DNA of 64,000 bases, taken from the NCBI GenBank assembly GCA_002369515.1, contig DFFM01000041.1, positions 1 through 64,000 of the forward strand, read 5' to 3'. This stretch comes from Prevotella sp. UBA3776 (GTDB lineage: Bacteria > Bacteroidota > Bacteroidia > Bacteroidales > Bacteroidaceae). The notes under the pieces were generated by a model. It worked only from the letters and a program-made list of their open reading frames with translations. It made no database searches and was not told where the DNA came from. A program made the translations under genes and the position numbers. This document shows positions 30,359 to 39,689 of this stretch, piece by piece (the first letter of the stretch is position 1; every line of letters begins with the position of its first letter).

Positions 30359-31357
30359 ATGGAACAAGAGATTATCCAGCCAGTGAGCGTAGAGCTGCTG
30401 AAAAGCGAACTCACAAGCGAACGACAACTGCGCATGACCAACAAGAGCAACAATGAGATTTACGTCGTCACTGCGCACAACGCGCCCAACGTGATGCGAG
30501 AGATTGGACGTCTGCGCGAGATTGCCTTCCGCGAGGCAGGTGGCGGCACCGGCAAAGAGGTGGACATCGACGAGTTCGACACCTGCGAGAACTGCTACAA
30601 GCAGCTCATCGTTTGGAACCCCGAGGCTCAGGAAATCATCGGTGGCTACCGCTACCTGTTGGGCACCGACTGGGAGCTCGACTCTGAGGGTCAGCCCATT
30701 TTGGCTACGAGCCACATGTTCCACTTCTCGCAGAAGTTTCTCGACGAATACATGTCACGCACCATCGAGCTGGGACGCTCGTTCGTTTCGTTGCCCTATC
30801 AAAGTTCGCGCATGGGAGCCAAGAGCCTTTTCGCCCTCGACAATCTCTGGGACGGTTTGGGGGCGCTCACGGTGATCAAACCCAACGTGAAGTATTTCTT
30901 TGGCAAGATGACCATGTATCCCAGCTACGTGCGCAAGGGGCGCGACATGATTCTCTACTTCCTGAAAAAGCATTTCGGCGACAAGGAAAACCTCATCATC
31001 CCGATGAAACCGCTGAAAATTGAAACCGACGAGGCAGAGCTGGAGAAACTCTTTTGCGAGGACGACTTCAAAGCCGACTACCGCATCCTGAACCGCGAAA
31101 TACGCAAACTGGGCTACAATATACCGCCGTTGGTGAACGCCTACATGAGCCTTTCGCCCACCATGAAACTCTTCGGGACGGCCATCAACTATGGATTCGG
31201 CGACGTGGAGGAAACGGGCATCCTGATAGCAGTGGATGAAATCCTGCAGGAAAAGCGTGTGCGCCACATCGACAGCTACATCAACGCCCACCCCGAAGCG
31301 CTCCACATCACCTCGGGGGCCAACAAGGTGATTTACAAGGAAAAAAGCGCTGATTGA
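30359..31357 (+). CDS. GlsB-like GNAT N-acyltransferase
   Basis: The 332-residue protein belongs to the hemolysin/OlsB-type GNAT acyltransferases: VTAHNAPNVMREIGRLREIAFREAGGGTG near the N-terminus, IGGYRYLLG near 95, ELGRSFVSLPYQ near 137-148, FGKMTMYPSYV near 178. By family and by pairing with the O-acyltransferase upstream it should N-acylate glycine with a 3-hydroxy fatty acid, as GlsB does in Bacteroides thetaiotaomicron. An ornithine-lipid role is the alternative. The stop overlaps an in-frame ATG ahead of the protease gene (ATGA), suggesting readthrough transcription into it. Confidence 0.85.
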   Translation: MEQEIIQPVSVELLKSELTSERQLRMTNKSNNEIYVVTAHNAPNVMREIGRLREIAFREAGGGTGKEVDIDEFDTCENCYKQLIVWNPEAQEIIGGYRYLLGTDWELDSEGQPILATSHMFHFSQKFLDEYMSRTIELGRSFVSLPYQSSRMGAKSLFALDNLWDGLGALTVIKPNVKYFFGKMTMYPSYVRKGRDMILYFLKKHFGDKENLIIPMKPLKIETDEAELEKLFCEDDFKADYRILNREIRKLGYNIPPLVNAYMSLSPTMKLFGTAINYGFGDVEETGILIAVDEILQEKRVRHIDSYINAHPEALHITSGANKVIYKEKSAD

Positions 31358-31407
31358 GCGATACGGACTTCTTTCTCTTTAAAGGAATCCCCAAACCGAC
31401 AATAATC

Positions 31408-34400
31408 ATGAAAACGAGACAACTACTATTCCTGTTGGCATGCTTCATGGCATGCGTTGCCAAGGCTGCTCCCGTTGACCAAAAACAGGCACAGCAACTG
31501 GCACAAGACTTTTTTGCCAAGAAAGGCATATCGTATGCTGCTCCCAAGCTGGTTTTCAAAGCTCCCGGCAGACAGCAGACGGTCCAGACGGTCTCCTATT
31601 ATGTTTTCAATGCCACGGGCCGAAACGGCTTCGTCCTTGTTTCGGGCGACGACCGCACGGTGCCCATCTTGGGCTATTCAGACCATGGCTCGCTCGACAC
31701 CGACAACTTGCCGCCTAACGTCAAGGCATGGCTCGAGGGCTACCAGCGGCAAATCGACGCTTTGGGCGAAGAGACCGCCGTGGGCGCTCCTCAGCAGAAG
31801 GCTCCGGCCACCAACCGCCGAGCCGCCGAGGCCACCAAGAAACCCATCGCTCCGCTGCTCACCACCACGTGGAACCAAAACAGCCCCTACAACGACTTGT
31901 GCCCAAGATATGGTTTCCCCAACTCTGATGACACGGAAGCCTGCGTAACGGGATGTGTGGCTACGGCCTTGGCGCAAGTGATGTATTATTACAAATGGCC
32001 TGCAAAGACTTATGAATTGATTCCCGGCTATACCAATCCGAAGACCGTGAATGGTTTTACAATGACAGTGGAAGATGTTGCAGCCGATACACCCATTGAC
32101 TGGGCAAACATGTGCGACAACTACCAGAACGTTTCGGATGTAGCCAAACGCAAAGCCGTTGCAGAGTTGATGCTGTATTGCGGAACCTCTGTCGAAATGG
32201 CTTACGGCACTTCCTCGTCTGCCTCCAGTTCTGATATACCCTACGCCTTGAAGACTTATTTTGGCTATCAAGGCAAAATGGAGTACATCAATCGAGAAGT
32301 GTATTCGATTGACGATTGGGACCAATTGATCTTCAACGAGTTGCTCAACGGTCGTCCCGTCATCTATGAAGGCCAATCAACGGGCGGCGGCCACGCCTTT
32401 GTGGTGGATGGGTACGACGGTGACGGCCTCTACCATGTCAACTGGGGCTGGGGCGGCATGAGCGACGGCTACTTCGTCCTTTCGGTGATGAATCCCAACA
32501 ACAACAGCGGCATCGGTGCCAGCTCCAGCAGCGACGGCTACTCCATGGATCAGGGCGCTGTCATCGGTATTCAGGTGGAGATGTCTGGAGAAACACTTTC
32601 TTATGCTCTAACGTCAAGCATTATCGGTTTGAGTGATAACACTATTAGTGCTATGTTTGAGAATTCTACGGGATTTACTCACGTGGTGAAAGGCGGCATA
32701 GGCATTGTTGGAAGCGATGGTAAAGTAATTTTATTAAAGTCCTGGGGGGATTGGAACGGCGAATTGGAAAATGGAGAGTATTACCCCCAAATTGATATTT
32801 CATTAAACAAAAACGAATTCTCGGCTGCAGGACTTGAGTATGGCACATATAAAGTAGTTCCTGTCTCACTTGTTGATAGCGATACAGAGTGGCAACCTTG
32901 CCATATTAGTCCCACAGAATATGTAGAAGCCGTTTATGATGAGAATGGCGTTACGCTCACGCTCCACACGGCTGAGGTGAACCTTGAAGTAACAAGCTTT
33001 GACTTCCCCGGCTCGCGCATTGCTGGTATGGAACAACCCGTCAACATGATTGTCAAGAACAATGGCGACGAGTACAGCGGACTTCTCCATTTCTTTGTCA
33101 ACGATCAGTTTGTTGGCAATACAGGAGTGGCCATCGCAGCAGGGAAGAACGGCAATGTGAGCTTCAGATTCACACCCTCCAGCAGCGGCCTTCATACCAT
33201 TGCCGTGGCACTCGATGAAGATGGGGCCAACATGATTGGAACCGCAGAAGTGGAGATTACTGCCGGAAGTGCAGAGCAAAGTTTGGAAGTGGTTTCATTC
33301 ACGGCTGCCAATGCTGACCCGGCAGGCAACAAGACGATATATGGTACTACACTGAAAGGAACTGCAGTCATCAAAAATACAGCAAGTTCAGCCTATGCGG
33401 GCGGGGTGCTTGTATATTTGTTGGAAAATACGGATGCCACTCATTACTCCAGTGTCCAACAAAACACTTACTCTGTTGAAATACCAGCTGGGGGCTCCCA
33501 AGAAATAACAGTACAGTTTGAACAATTAAATACTGATAAATATTATTGGGTCTCCTTCAGATACACAGACAAAAATAAAACGAAACTGACCAATGCGGAT
33601 TTTCACGCATACGACATGGAGCCAGGTCTCGTCACCTGGAACTCTCAAGGCGAGCAGAAAGCCATTGCGGCATCAAGCAGTTTGACTGTTCCCACCGAAG
33701 CCATAGCCGTTGACCTGACGGGGACTGGCGTAAGCACTGTCGTGCCGAACGACAATCCCAACACCTTATATTATTTGGGCGACACCGATGCTGTGCCCAG
33801 TGGCCTTGAAGGAAAGAACATCGTTCAGGGCAGCAAGGCTACCTCCATTGTGCTGACCGACGAGCAGGAGTTCTTCGTGCCCAAGACGTTCACCGCCACA
33901 GAGGCCACCTACACACAGACACCGACTTTGGTGACCAGCGGCACGGGTGGATGGACGACTCTTGTGCTTCCGTTTGCCGTTTCATCGGTGACAAACGCCA
34001 CCGACAACAAACGCATCGACTGGTTCCACAGCCGCACCGACACGGACAAAGACTTCTGGGTGAAACGTTTCGCTGAATTGGAAGGTAGCACGGTGCTGTT
34101 CGATTTTGCAGACGTGTTGGAGGCAAACGTGCCCTACATCGTGGCTTATCCGGGCAACAAGTGGGGCGAGGAGTTCAATCTGGGCGGCAAGCAGATTGTC
34201 TATGAAGGCGAAAATGTAAGATTCGCAGCCAATGCCCGCATGCTGGCCAGTTCGAGCCTCTACAATTTTGTGGGAGCCACCACAAAGACAGAGATTGTCG
34301 GCGGCTACGCCCTCAACGACGCGGGCACCAATTTCGGCTTGAACGCAACTGTGGAGACAAAGCCGTTCCGCGCCTATTTTGTTGCAAAAACGCAGACTGC

Positions 34401-34608
34401 CAGCATGCCCAAGCGACTGAACATTGGCAGCTACAAGGGTCAGCCTACGGAAATACTGATGCCTTTTGCCGCCGAGGATGAGCAAGTGGCCATTTATTCG
34501 TTGAACGGACAAATGGTGCGCATGGCAAAGAAACAGAACGGCTGCATCAGTCTGGAAGGCCTGCCCAAGGGAGTTTATGTGGTTAAAGGAAAAAAGGTAG
34601 TATGGTAA
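31408..34608 (+). CDS. Secreted C10 (streptopain-like) cysteine protease with type IX tail
   Basis: This 1066-residue preproprotein has a signal peptide (MKTRQLLFLLACFMACVAKA), a Spi/inhibitor-like propeptide (about 22-140), then a C10 peptidase domain like interpain and SpeB. The catalytic Cys is C183 in CVTGCVATALAQVMYYY, the His is H329 in TGGGHAFVVDGYDGDGLY, and the NWGWGG segment follows. Residues about 400-990 form several beta-sandwich modules. The end (QVAIYSLNGQMV, then LPKGVYVVKGKKVVW) is a type IX secretion sorting domain, so the enzyme is exported to the cell surface or medium. The start at 31408 gives the signal peptide; an upstream ATG (31354) overlaps the previous stop. It may act on host proteins. 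Confidence 0.93.
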   Translation: MKTRQLLFLLACFMACVAKAAPVDQKQAQQLAQDFFAKKGISYAAPKLVFKAPGRQQTVQTVSYYVFNATGRNGFVLVSGDDRTVPILGYSDHGSLDTDNLPPNVKAWLEGYQRQIDALGEETAVGAPQQKAPATNRRAAEATKKPIAPLLTTTWNQNSPYNDLCPRYGFPNSDDTEACVTGCVATALAQVMYYYKWPAKTYELIPGYTNPKTVNGFTMTVEDVAADTPIDWANMCDNYQNVSDVAKRKAVAELMLYCGTSVEMAYGTSSSASSSDIPYALKTYFGYQGKMEYINREVYSIDDWDQLIFNELLNGRPVIYEGQSTGGGHAFVVDGYDGDGLYHVNWGWGGMSDGYFVLSVMNPNNNSGIGASSSSDGYSMDQGAVIGIQVEMSGETLSYALTSSIIGLSDNTISAMFENSTGFTHVVKGGIGIVGSDGKVILLKSWGDWNGELENGEYYPQIDISLNKNEFSAAGLEYGTYKVVPVSLVDSDTEWQPCHISPTEYVEAVYDENGVTLTLHTAEVNLEVTSFDFPGSRIAGMEQPVNMIVKNNGDEYSGLLHFFVNDQFVGNTGVAIAAGKNGNVSFRFTPSSSGLHTIAVALDEDGANMIGTAEVEITAGSAEQSLEVVSFTAANADPAGNKTIYGTTLKGTAVIKNTASSAYAGGVLVYLLENTDATHYSSVQQNTYSVEIPAGGSQEITVQFEQLNTDKYYWVSFRYTDKNKTKLTNADFHAYDMEPGLVTWNSQGEQKAIAASSSLTVPTEAIAVDLTGTGVSTVVPNDNPNTLYYLGDTDAVPSGLEGKNIVQGSKATSIVLTDEQEFFVPKTFTATEATYTQTPTLVTSGTGGWTTLVLPFAVSSVTNATDNKRIDWFHSRTDTDKDFWVKRFAELEGSTVLFDFADVLEANVPYIVAYPGNKWGEEFNLGGKQIVYEGENVRFAANARMLASSSLYNFVGATTKTEIVGGYALNDAGTNFGLNATVETKPFRAYFVAKTQTASMPKRLNIGSYKGQPTEILMPFAAEDEQVAIYSLNGQMVRMAKKQNGCISLEGLPKGVYVVKGKKVVW

Positions 34609-34613
34609 GATTT

Positions 34614-34832
34614 ATGGAAGCAACGAAAGCAAAATATTTGCATCCACGGATGAAAATTCTTCTGATGGATTCTGAATGTATGGGACTGACAGCCAGTGGC
34701 GTTGAAGATCCGACGGTTGGGTCTGCAAAGGGTGGTTTCTTCGATGAAATCGACGAAAACGAAGCCAGCAATGCCCCACAAAACGACCTTCAAACCACGG
34801 TCAGCCAGATGCACAGCGTCTGGGACGAATAA
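34614..34832 (+). CDS. Small protein with SVWDE C-terminus
   Basis: This 72-residue protein (MEATKAKYLHPRMKILLMD) has no signal peptide or membrane segment, is acidic at its C-terminus and ends QMHSVWDE. It shares a YLxPxxKxxxxDxEC start and an SxWD(D/E) end with the 63-residue protein at 51351-51542. Similar short Bacteroidales proteins with this pattern are, to my recollection, common and uncharacterised. It begins 5 bp after the C10 protease stop, so it is cotranscribed with a secreted protease; an upstream ATG at 34602 overlaps that stop. Function unknown. Confidence 0.6.
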   Translation: MEATKAKYLHPRMKILLMDSECMGLTASGVEDPTVGSAKGGFFDEIDENEASNAPQNDLQTTVSQMHSVWDE

Positions 34833-34843
34833 GAATAGGCGAA

Positions 34844-34896
34844 AAAAAGCCCACCCCCGCCTCCTTCGAAAAGAAGAGGGCGGGGGTGGGCTTTTT
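34844..34896. terminator. Bidirectional terminator between the small gene and dgt
   Basis: The 18-nt arms 34844-34861 (AAAAAGCCCACCCCCGCC) and 34879-34896 are perfect complements, with A and T runs on either side, so it works for both convergent units. Confidence 0.9.
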
Positions 34897-34900
34897 CCCC

Positions 34901-36244
34901 CTAAACAATGGGCAGTGAGATGCCGTTGATTTTCTGGTAGAAGTCGAGCGCATAGACGTCGGTCATGCCGCTGATGAAATCAATCATGGCCATGATGCGC
35001 GTTTCCAGGTCGGGCGAGTCGATGTGGTACTGGCTGCTCACACGACCGATGAGCTGGCGCGAATGGAACTTTTCGGGATAGACGGCAGCCTGGATGAGGC
35101 TGTCCATGAGGGTTTCTATGATTTTGTATCCCGACAGTTCCACGTCGAGCACAGGCTTGCTGTTGTAGATTTTTCGGACGCTCATATCTACGCAGGCACG
35201 GTAAGCCTCGCGCTGCCGCTGGTGGATGTGGTCCACCAGACTGCCCGTGAAAGTACCTTTCAGTATCTCGTCCTCGTGGCGCACAAAAGCTTGCACACAC
35301 TCGTGTTCGAGCAGTCCGATGACGCTGGCGCGCATGTAGATCACCTTTTCGTTGTTGTCGGTGATGCCTTCGTCGATGATTCGCTGGCGTATGCGGTGCT
35401 GGGTGTCGTCGTCGAAAAAACGGAGCAGCAGGCTTGATGTCTCGTCGAACGAAAGAATTTTCAGCTTGTGCGAGTCTTCGATGTCCATGATTTCGTAGCA
35501 GATGTCGTCGGCAGCCTCTACGAGATAGACCAGCGGGTGGCGGGCGAAACGCATGGGCTCTCCGGGTGACGAGAGGCGAAGAATGCCCATTTCATCGGCG
35601 ATTTTCTGGTATATTGGCTGTTCTGTGGCAAAAAAGCCGAACTTCCCCTTCTTGCTGGCCGCTGCCGACGCCAGCGGGTATTTCACAATGCTGGCCAGGG
35701 TGGAGTAGGTCATGACGAAGCCACCTTCGCGGCGCCCCTTGAACCGGTGGGTCAATATGCGGAAGGCATTGGCATTGCCCTCGAAGTGAGTGATGTCGCT
35801 CCAGAATTGCTCGCTCACCATCGGGCGAAGCGACAGTCCTTTGGCCTCGGTGAAGTAGGCTTGGATGGCCTTTTCGCCTGAATGGCCGAACGGTGGGTTG
35901 CCAAGGTCGTGCGCCAGACACGCCGCCGAGACAATATTGCCGATTTCATCGAAGAATGTTCCGCGCAGTTCGGGATGGCGAAGCGTCAGCTCGCGAGCCA
36001 CGTCGTCGCCCAGCGAGCGCCCCACGCTGGCCACTTCGAGCGAGTGGGTCAGTCGGTTGTGGACGAAAATGCTTCCTGGCAGGGGGAACACCTGCGTTTT
36101 GTTTTGCATGCGTCGGAAAGGAGCAGAGAAAATCAGACGGTCGTAGTCGCGTTTGAATTCGCTGCGGTCGTCATGTCGATGGGCATGACGGTCTTCCTGT
36201 CCGAGCCGTTTGTTGGTTATCAGTTGGTTCCAGTTCATCATCAT
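34901..36244 (-). CDS. dgt: Deoxyguanosinetriphosphate triphosphohydrolase (dNTPase)
   Basis: This 447-residue HD-domain enzyme splits dNTPs (typically dGTP) into nucleoside and tripolyphosphate, controlling nucleotide pools. It shows FKRDYDRLIFSAPFRRMQNKT near 30-50, the metal ligands in RLTHSLEVASVGRSLG near 60, and CLAHDLGNPPFGHSGE near 105-120 (the HD motif). Start choice: three ATGs in a row (36244, 36241, 36238); 36244 is the first after the -7 box. A TAACTTTG box ends 5 nt upstream, so the mRNA should be leaderless or nearly so. It converges on the bidirectional terminator at 34844-34896. Confidence 0.93.
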   Translation of the reverse strand: MMMNWNQLITNKRLGQEDRHAHRHDDRSEFKRDYDRLIFSAPFRRMQNKTQVFPLPGSIFVHNRLTHSLEVASVGRSLGDDVARELTLRHPELRGTFFDEIGNIVSAACLAHDLGNPPFGHSGEKAIQAYFTEAKGLSLRPMVSEQFWSDITHFEGNANAFRILTHRFKGRREGGFVMTYSTLASIVKYPLASAAASKKGKFGFFATEQPIYQKIADEMGILRLSSPGEPMRFARHPLVYLVEAADDICYEIMDIEDSHKLKILSFDETSSLLLRFFDDDTQHRIRQRIIDEGITDNNEKVIYMRASVIGLLEHECVQAFVRHEDEILKGTFTGSLVDHIHQRQREAYRACVDMSVRKIYNSKPVLDVELSGYKIIETLMDSLIQAAVYPEKFHSRQLIGRVSSQYHIDSPDLETRIMAMIDFISGMTDVYALDFYQKINGISLPIV

Positions 36245-36249
36245 GGCGA

Positions 36250-36257
36250 CAAAGTTA
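36250..36257 (-). promoter_or_regulatory. -7 box (TAACTTTG) of dgt
   Basis: TAACTTTG on the minus strand, 5 nt from the first ATG at 36244. Confidence 0.65.
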
Positions 36258-36409
36258 CGATTAACTGAGCAAATAAGAAAAAGAAACACCCACTTTCTTT
36301 GTTTTTCTTTCTTTTACGACTGTCAGCAACTTTATCGCATAGAAACTGTTTTAACAGCCATTTTTATATTAAATAAGGTAAAAACGATGGATATGTGAAG
36401 ACGAATGAT

Positions 36410-36417
36410 TAATTTTG
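36410..36417 (+). promoter_or_regulatory. -7 box (TAATTTTG) of the dut operon
   Basis: TAATTTTG matches TAnnTTTG and lies 64 nt before the dut ATG at 36482. Confidence 0.6.
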
Positions 36418-36481
36418 CATTTTAATAGTGTCATTGAAACAGTTGAATCATCTTAACCAGCTGAATAAAGAAATCAAAGAA

Positions 36482-36916
36482 ATGAAGATAAAAGTAGTGA
36501 ACCGAAGCCACCATCCGCTGCCTGCCTACGCCACCGCCCAAAGTGCAGGCATGGATTTGCGTGCCAATTTGGATGAACCCGTTGTGTTGCACCCCTTGGA
36601 GCGAAAGCTCATCAAAACGGGGCTGTTCATCGCTCTGCCCGAGGGGTACGAGGCCCAGGTTCGTCCCCGCAGCGGGTTGGCCCTGAAGCATGGCATCACC
36701 GTCATCAACACGCCGGGCACCATCGACTCCGACTATCGTGGCGAGGTTGGCGTTTGCCTGGTCAATCTGTCGCAGGACGACTTTGTGGTGAACGATGGCG
36801 AGCGCATCGCCCAGATGGTCATTGCGCGTCATGAACAGGGTGTGTTTGTAGAAGTCGAAGAACTGGATGCCACCGAGCGAGGCGCTGGCGGCTACGGTCA
36901 TACGGGCGTAAAATAA
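36482..36916 (+). CDS. dut: Deoxyuridine 5'-triphosphate nucleotidohydrolase
   Basis: The 144-residue trimeric dUTPase converts dUTP to dUMP, keeping uracil out of DNA. All five motifs are visible: AGMDLRANL near 23, [11 protein letters not shown] near 62 (motif 2/3 region), [15 protein letters not shown] near 75, [10 protein letters not shown] near 105 and the C-terminal [10 protein letters not shown] arm. The start at 36482 ([18 protein letters not shown]) fits the family; the longer frame from 36428 adds a [15 protein letters not shown] leader. First gene of a four-gene unit, 10 bp before the TPR gene. Confidence 0.96.
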   Translation: MKIKVVNRSHHPLPAYATAQSAGMDLRANLDEPVVLHPLERKLIKTGLFIALPEGYEAQVRPRSGLALKHGITVINTPGTIDSDYRGEVGVCLVNLSQDDFVVNDGERIAQMVIARHEQGVFVEVEELDATERGAGGYGHTGVK

Positions 36917-36926
36917 CACAGCGGCG

Positions 36927-38720
36927 ATGTTTTTTCGGAGCAAATTTTTCGAGTTGGTAGCGGGCATGTTGGCAGTTGCCGCGGTTTCTGTCGCGACGCA
37001 GAGTTGCAGTTACAAAGGAACGGCAACGCATGCGCCATCGGCGCAGGTGAAGTATGAAATCAGCCGCAACGACAGCCTGCGGTACGCCTATTTCTTCGAC
37101 GAGGCGGTGAAACTGCAATTGGCTGAGCGCTACGACGAGGCCTACGACCTGTTGAAGCACTGTCAGGAAATCAATCCTTATGCCGCAGAGGTGTATTATC
37201 TGCTGGCGGCCTACCATGGCGAAATGGAGCAGGACACACTGGCCATGAACTGCTACAAGAAAGCCGCCGAACTGAACCCCGACAACTACGACTATTTGGA
37301 GCGGTTGGCGCAGGTCTATATCAGCGAAGGAAAACTAGACGAGGCAACCGACGTCTATGAACGACTCCACGAGGGCAACAAAGAACGCTCGGACGTGCTG
37401 GCCATGCTGCTTCGCCTCTACAGCAACAGCAAGGACTATGAGAAGATGCTGCACACCATCGACAGGCTAGAGGCTACTGACGGCCCCAGCGAACAGCTCA
37501 CCCTGGGACGCATGAGCATCTACGACCAGCAAGGCCGCAAGAAAGAAGCACTGAACGAACTGAAACAACTGGCCCATCGCCATCCCAACGACCTGAACTA
37601 CCGGGTGATGATGGGCAACTGGCTGCTGCAGAACGACCGCAAGGCTGAAGCCCTGGGCGAATATGAACATGTGCTGAAGGAGGAACCCGACAATGTGCTG
37701 GCACAGACGGCGCTGGTTGATTACTACAAGGCCGACGGCCAGGACTCGGTGGCCCACGAGATGCAGGAGCGCATGCTCGTCAGCCCAAAGACGCCCTCGG
37801 ACACCAAAATACTGCTCATCCGGCAGATTATTCAGGAAAATGAAACCATGGGCAATGGCGACAGCACCCACGTGCTGCGGCTCTTTGAACGCATCTATGA
37901 GGCCAACCCAAAGGATGCCGGCATGGTTTCGCTATGGGCGGCCTACATGAAACTCAAAGAAATGCCCGACGACTCAGTGAACGTAGTGCTGGAACGCGTA
38001 CTCGCCATCACTCCCGACGACAGCAACGCGCGGCTGGAACTGATTCAGAACACGTGGAAGACGCAGGACTACGACCGCGTGATTGAGCAGGCTCGCCAGG
38101 CGCAGCAGTATATTCCCGATGAAATGGCCTTTTATTACTTCGAAGGTGTGGCCTACTACCAGAAGGAAATGAAAGAAGAAGCCCTGCAGGCCTTCCGTCG
38201 CGGCGTGGGGCAAATCAACGAGCAGAGCAACAAACACATCGTGTCGGACTTCTACGCCATGATGGGTGACATACTGCACGACAAGGGACGATCCGAAGAG
38301 GCATACGCAGCCTACGACAGCTGTCTGCAGTGGAAGGATGACAATCTGGGATGTCTGAACAACTATGCCTACTACCTGAGCGAGGAGAACCGCGAGTTGC
38401 ACAAGGCCGAGCAAATGAGTTACCGAACCATCAAGGCCGAACCCACCAACAGCACCTTTCTGGACACCTACGCTTGGATTCTCTTCATGCAGGAACGTTA
38501 CGCCGAGGCGCAAATCTACATCGACCAGGCCATACAAAACGACACTGCGGCCAGCGCAGTGCTCCTTGAACATGGCGGCGACATCCACGCACAGAACAAC
38601 GACATTGTGAAAGCCTTGGAACTCTGGCAGAAAGCTGTTGATGCCGGCAGCGAGAGCAAAGTGCTCATCAGGAAAATAAAGCTGAGGAAATACATCAAGG
38701 ATAAAGGAAACGAAAAATGA
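36927..38720 (+). CDS. TPR-repeat lipoprotein
   Basis: This 597-residue protein has an N-terminal hydrophobic segment ending in a lipobox-like cysteine (VSVATQSCSYKG, Cys near 27) and about 10 to 12 tetratricopeptide repeats filling the rest, e.g. AERYDEAYDLLKHCQEINPY, DTLAMNCYKKAAELNPDNYD, GRSEEAYAAYDSCLQWKDDN. It is probably anchored in the outer or inner membrane facing the periplasm, and offers protein-binding surfaces. The place between dut and the DUF4292/EnvC-like genes is a conserved Bacteroidetes arrangement and suggests an envelope-assembly role. Confidence 0.85.
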   Translation: MFFRSKFFELVAGMLAVAAVSVATQSCSYKGTATHAPSAQVKYEISRNDSLRYAYFFDEAVKLQLAERYDEAYDLLKHCQEINPYAAEVYYLLAAYHGEMEQDTLAMNCYKKAAELNPDNYDYLERLAQVYISEGKLDEATDVYERLHEGNKERSDVLAMLLRLYSNSKDYEKMLHTIDRLEATDGPSEQLTLGRMSIYDQQGRKKEALNELKQLAHRHPNDLNYRVMMGNWLLQNDRKAEALGEYEHVLKEEPDNVLAQTALVDYYKADGQDSVAHEMQERMLVSPKTPSDTKILLIRQIIQENETMGNGDSTHVLRLFERIYEANPKDAGMVSLWAAYMKLKEMPDDSVNVVLERVLAITPDDSNARLELIQNTWKTQDYDRVIEQARQAQQYIPDEMAFYYFEGVAYYQKEMKEEALQAFRRGVGQINEQSNKHIVSDFYAMMGDILHDKGRSEEAYAAYDSCLQWKDDNLGCLNNYAYYLSEENRELHKAEQMSYRTIKAEPTNSTFLDTYAWILFMQERYAEAQIYIDQAIQNDTAASAVLLEHGGDIHAQNNDIVKALELWQKAVDAGSESKVLIRKIKLRKYIKDKGNEK

Positions 38721-38727
38721 ACAGATA

Positions 38728-39651
38728 ATGAAGAAAATGAAAAATAGCAACATCAAAATAGTGTTGGCGCTGGCTGTGCTGATGGCATTGGCTAGTGCAT
38801 GTGGCTCGAAAAAGGCCGTAGTGAAAGACAATGCAGGCAAACCGGCAACGGGCCAGCAACAACAAGGCGGGCAGACTGCCCAGGATTCGAAGGAACTGCA
38901 AAAGGCGAGATTTTTGCAGATGGTGGCAGACAATGCCGTCTATTCCGACTTCATCAATACAAAAATGAAAATCAAGGTGAACACCGGCAGCAAGGAAATG
39001 ACTCTGCCGGGCGTGTTGCGCATGCACAAGGACGATGTCATCCGCATCCAGGTGCAGGTGCCCATCCTAGGCACCGAGGCAGCCCGCCTGGAGTTTACCA
39101 AAGACTATGTGCTCATTGTTGACCGCATACACAGGGAGTACTGCAAGGGCAACTACAACCAGTTGGACTTTCTCAAGCGCAACGGACTGACCTTCAGCTC
39201 GCTGCAGGCTCTGTTCTGGAACCAGTTGTTTGTGCCGGGTAGCGAACGCATCGACCAGAATGCCCTCCAGCAACTCGATGCCAATCTGGGCAGTGGAGCC
39301 ACCACGCCCATCGTGCTGAAGAAAGGCAACATGAGCTATCAGTGGCAAACTGACAGCAAGACGGGCCGCATAGAGAAAACGTCGATAGCCTACTCCAGCA
39401 AGCAGAGCGGAAATACAAAGGTGGAGGTCAACTACTCGGACTTCGTGCAACTGGGTGTCAAGCAATTCCCTTCGCAACTGAACATTGATGCCAACACAAC
39501 AGCCCTGAAAGGTGGTGCCAAGAAGCTGAACGTGAACATCAGCATGAACGGCGTGAACACCGACAGCGACTGGGAACTGCGCACCACACTGAGCAAGAAG
39601 TACAAGGAAATGAGCGTTGACGATGTTCTCAAACGCGTCATGAGCCTGTAG
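38728..39651 (+). CDS. DUF4292 lipoprotein
   Basis: This 307-residue lipoprotein (lipobox LMALASACGSKK, Cys near 25) carries a low-complexity Q/K linker, then a DUF4292 domain (about 60-300) with FINTKMKIKVNTGSKEMTLPG and LRMHKDDVIRIQVQVPILG-type segments, which recall LolA/LolB-like lipid-binding folds. Its function is not established. It is 7 bp after the TPR gene and 38 bp before the EnvC-like gene, suggesting a shared envelope task. Confidence 0.82.
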   Translation: MKKMKNSNIKIVLALAVLMALASACGSKKAVVKDNAGKPATGQQQQGGQTAQDSKELQKARFLQMVADNAVYSDFINTKMKIKVNTGSKEMTLPGVLRMHKDDVIRIQVQVPILGTEAARLEFTKDYVLIVDRIHREYCKGNYNQLDFLKRNGLTFSSLQALFWNQLFVPGSERIDQNALQQLDANLGSGATTPIVLKKGNMSYQWQTDSKTGRIEKTSIAYSSKQSGNTKVEVNYSDFVQLGVKQFPSQLNIDANTTALKGGAKKLNVNISMNGVNTDSDWELRTTLSKKYKEMSVDDVLKRVMSL

Positions 39652-39689
39652 TGAGTTGAGCGTGAATGTTTAATGTTAACTGTGAAAAG

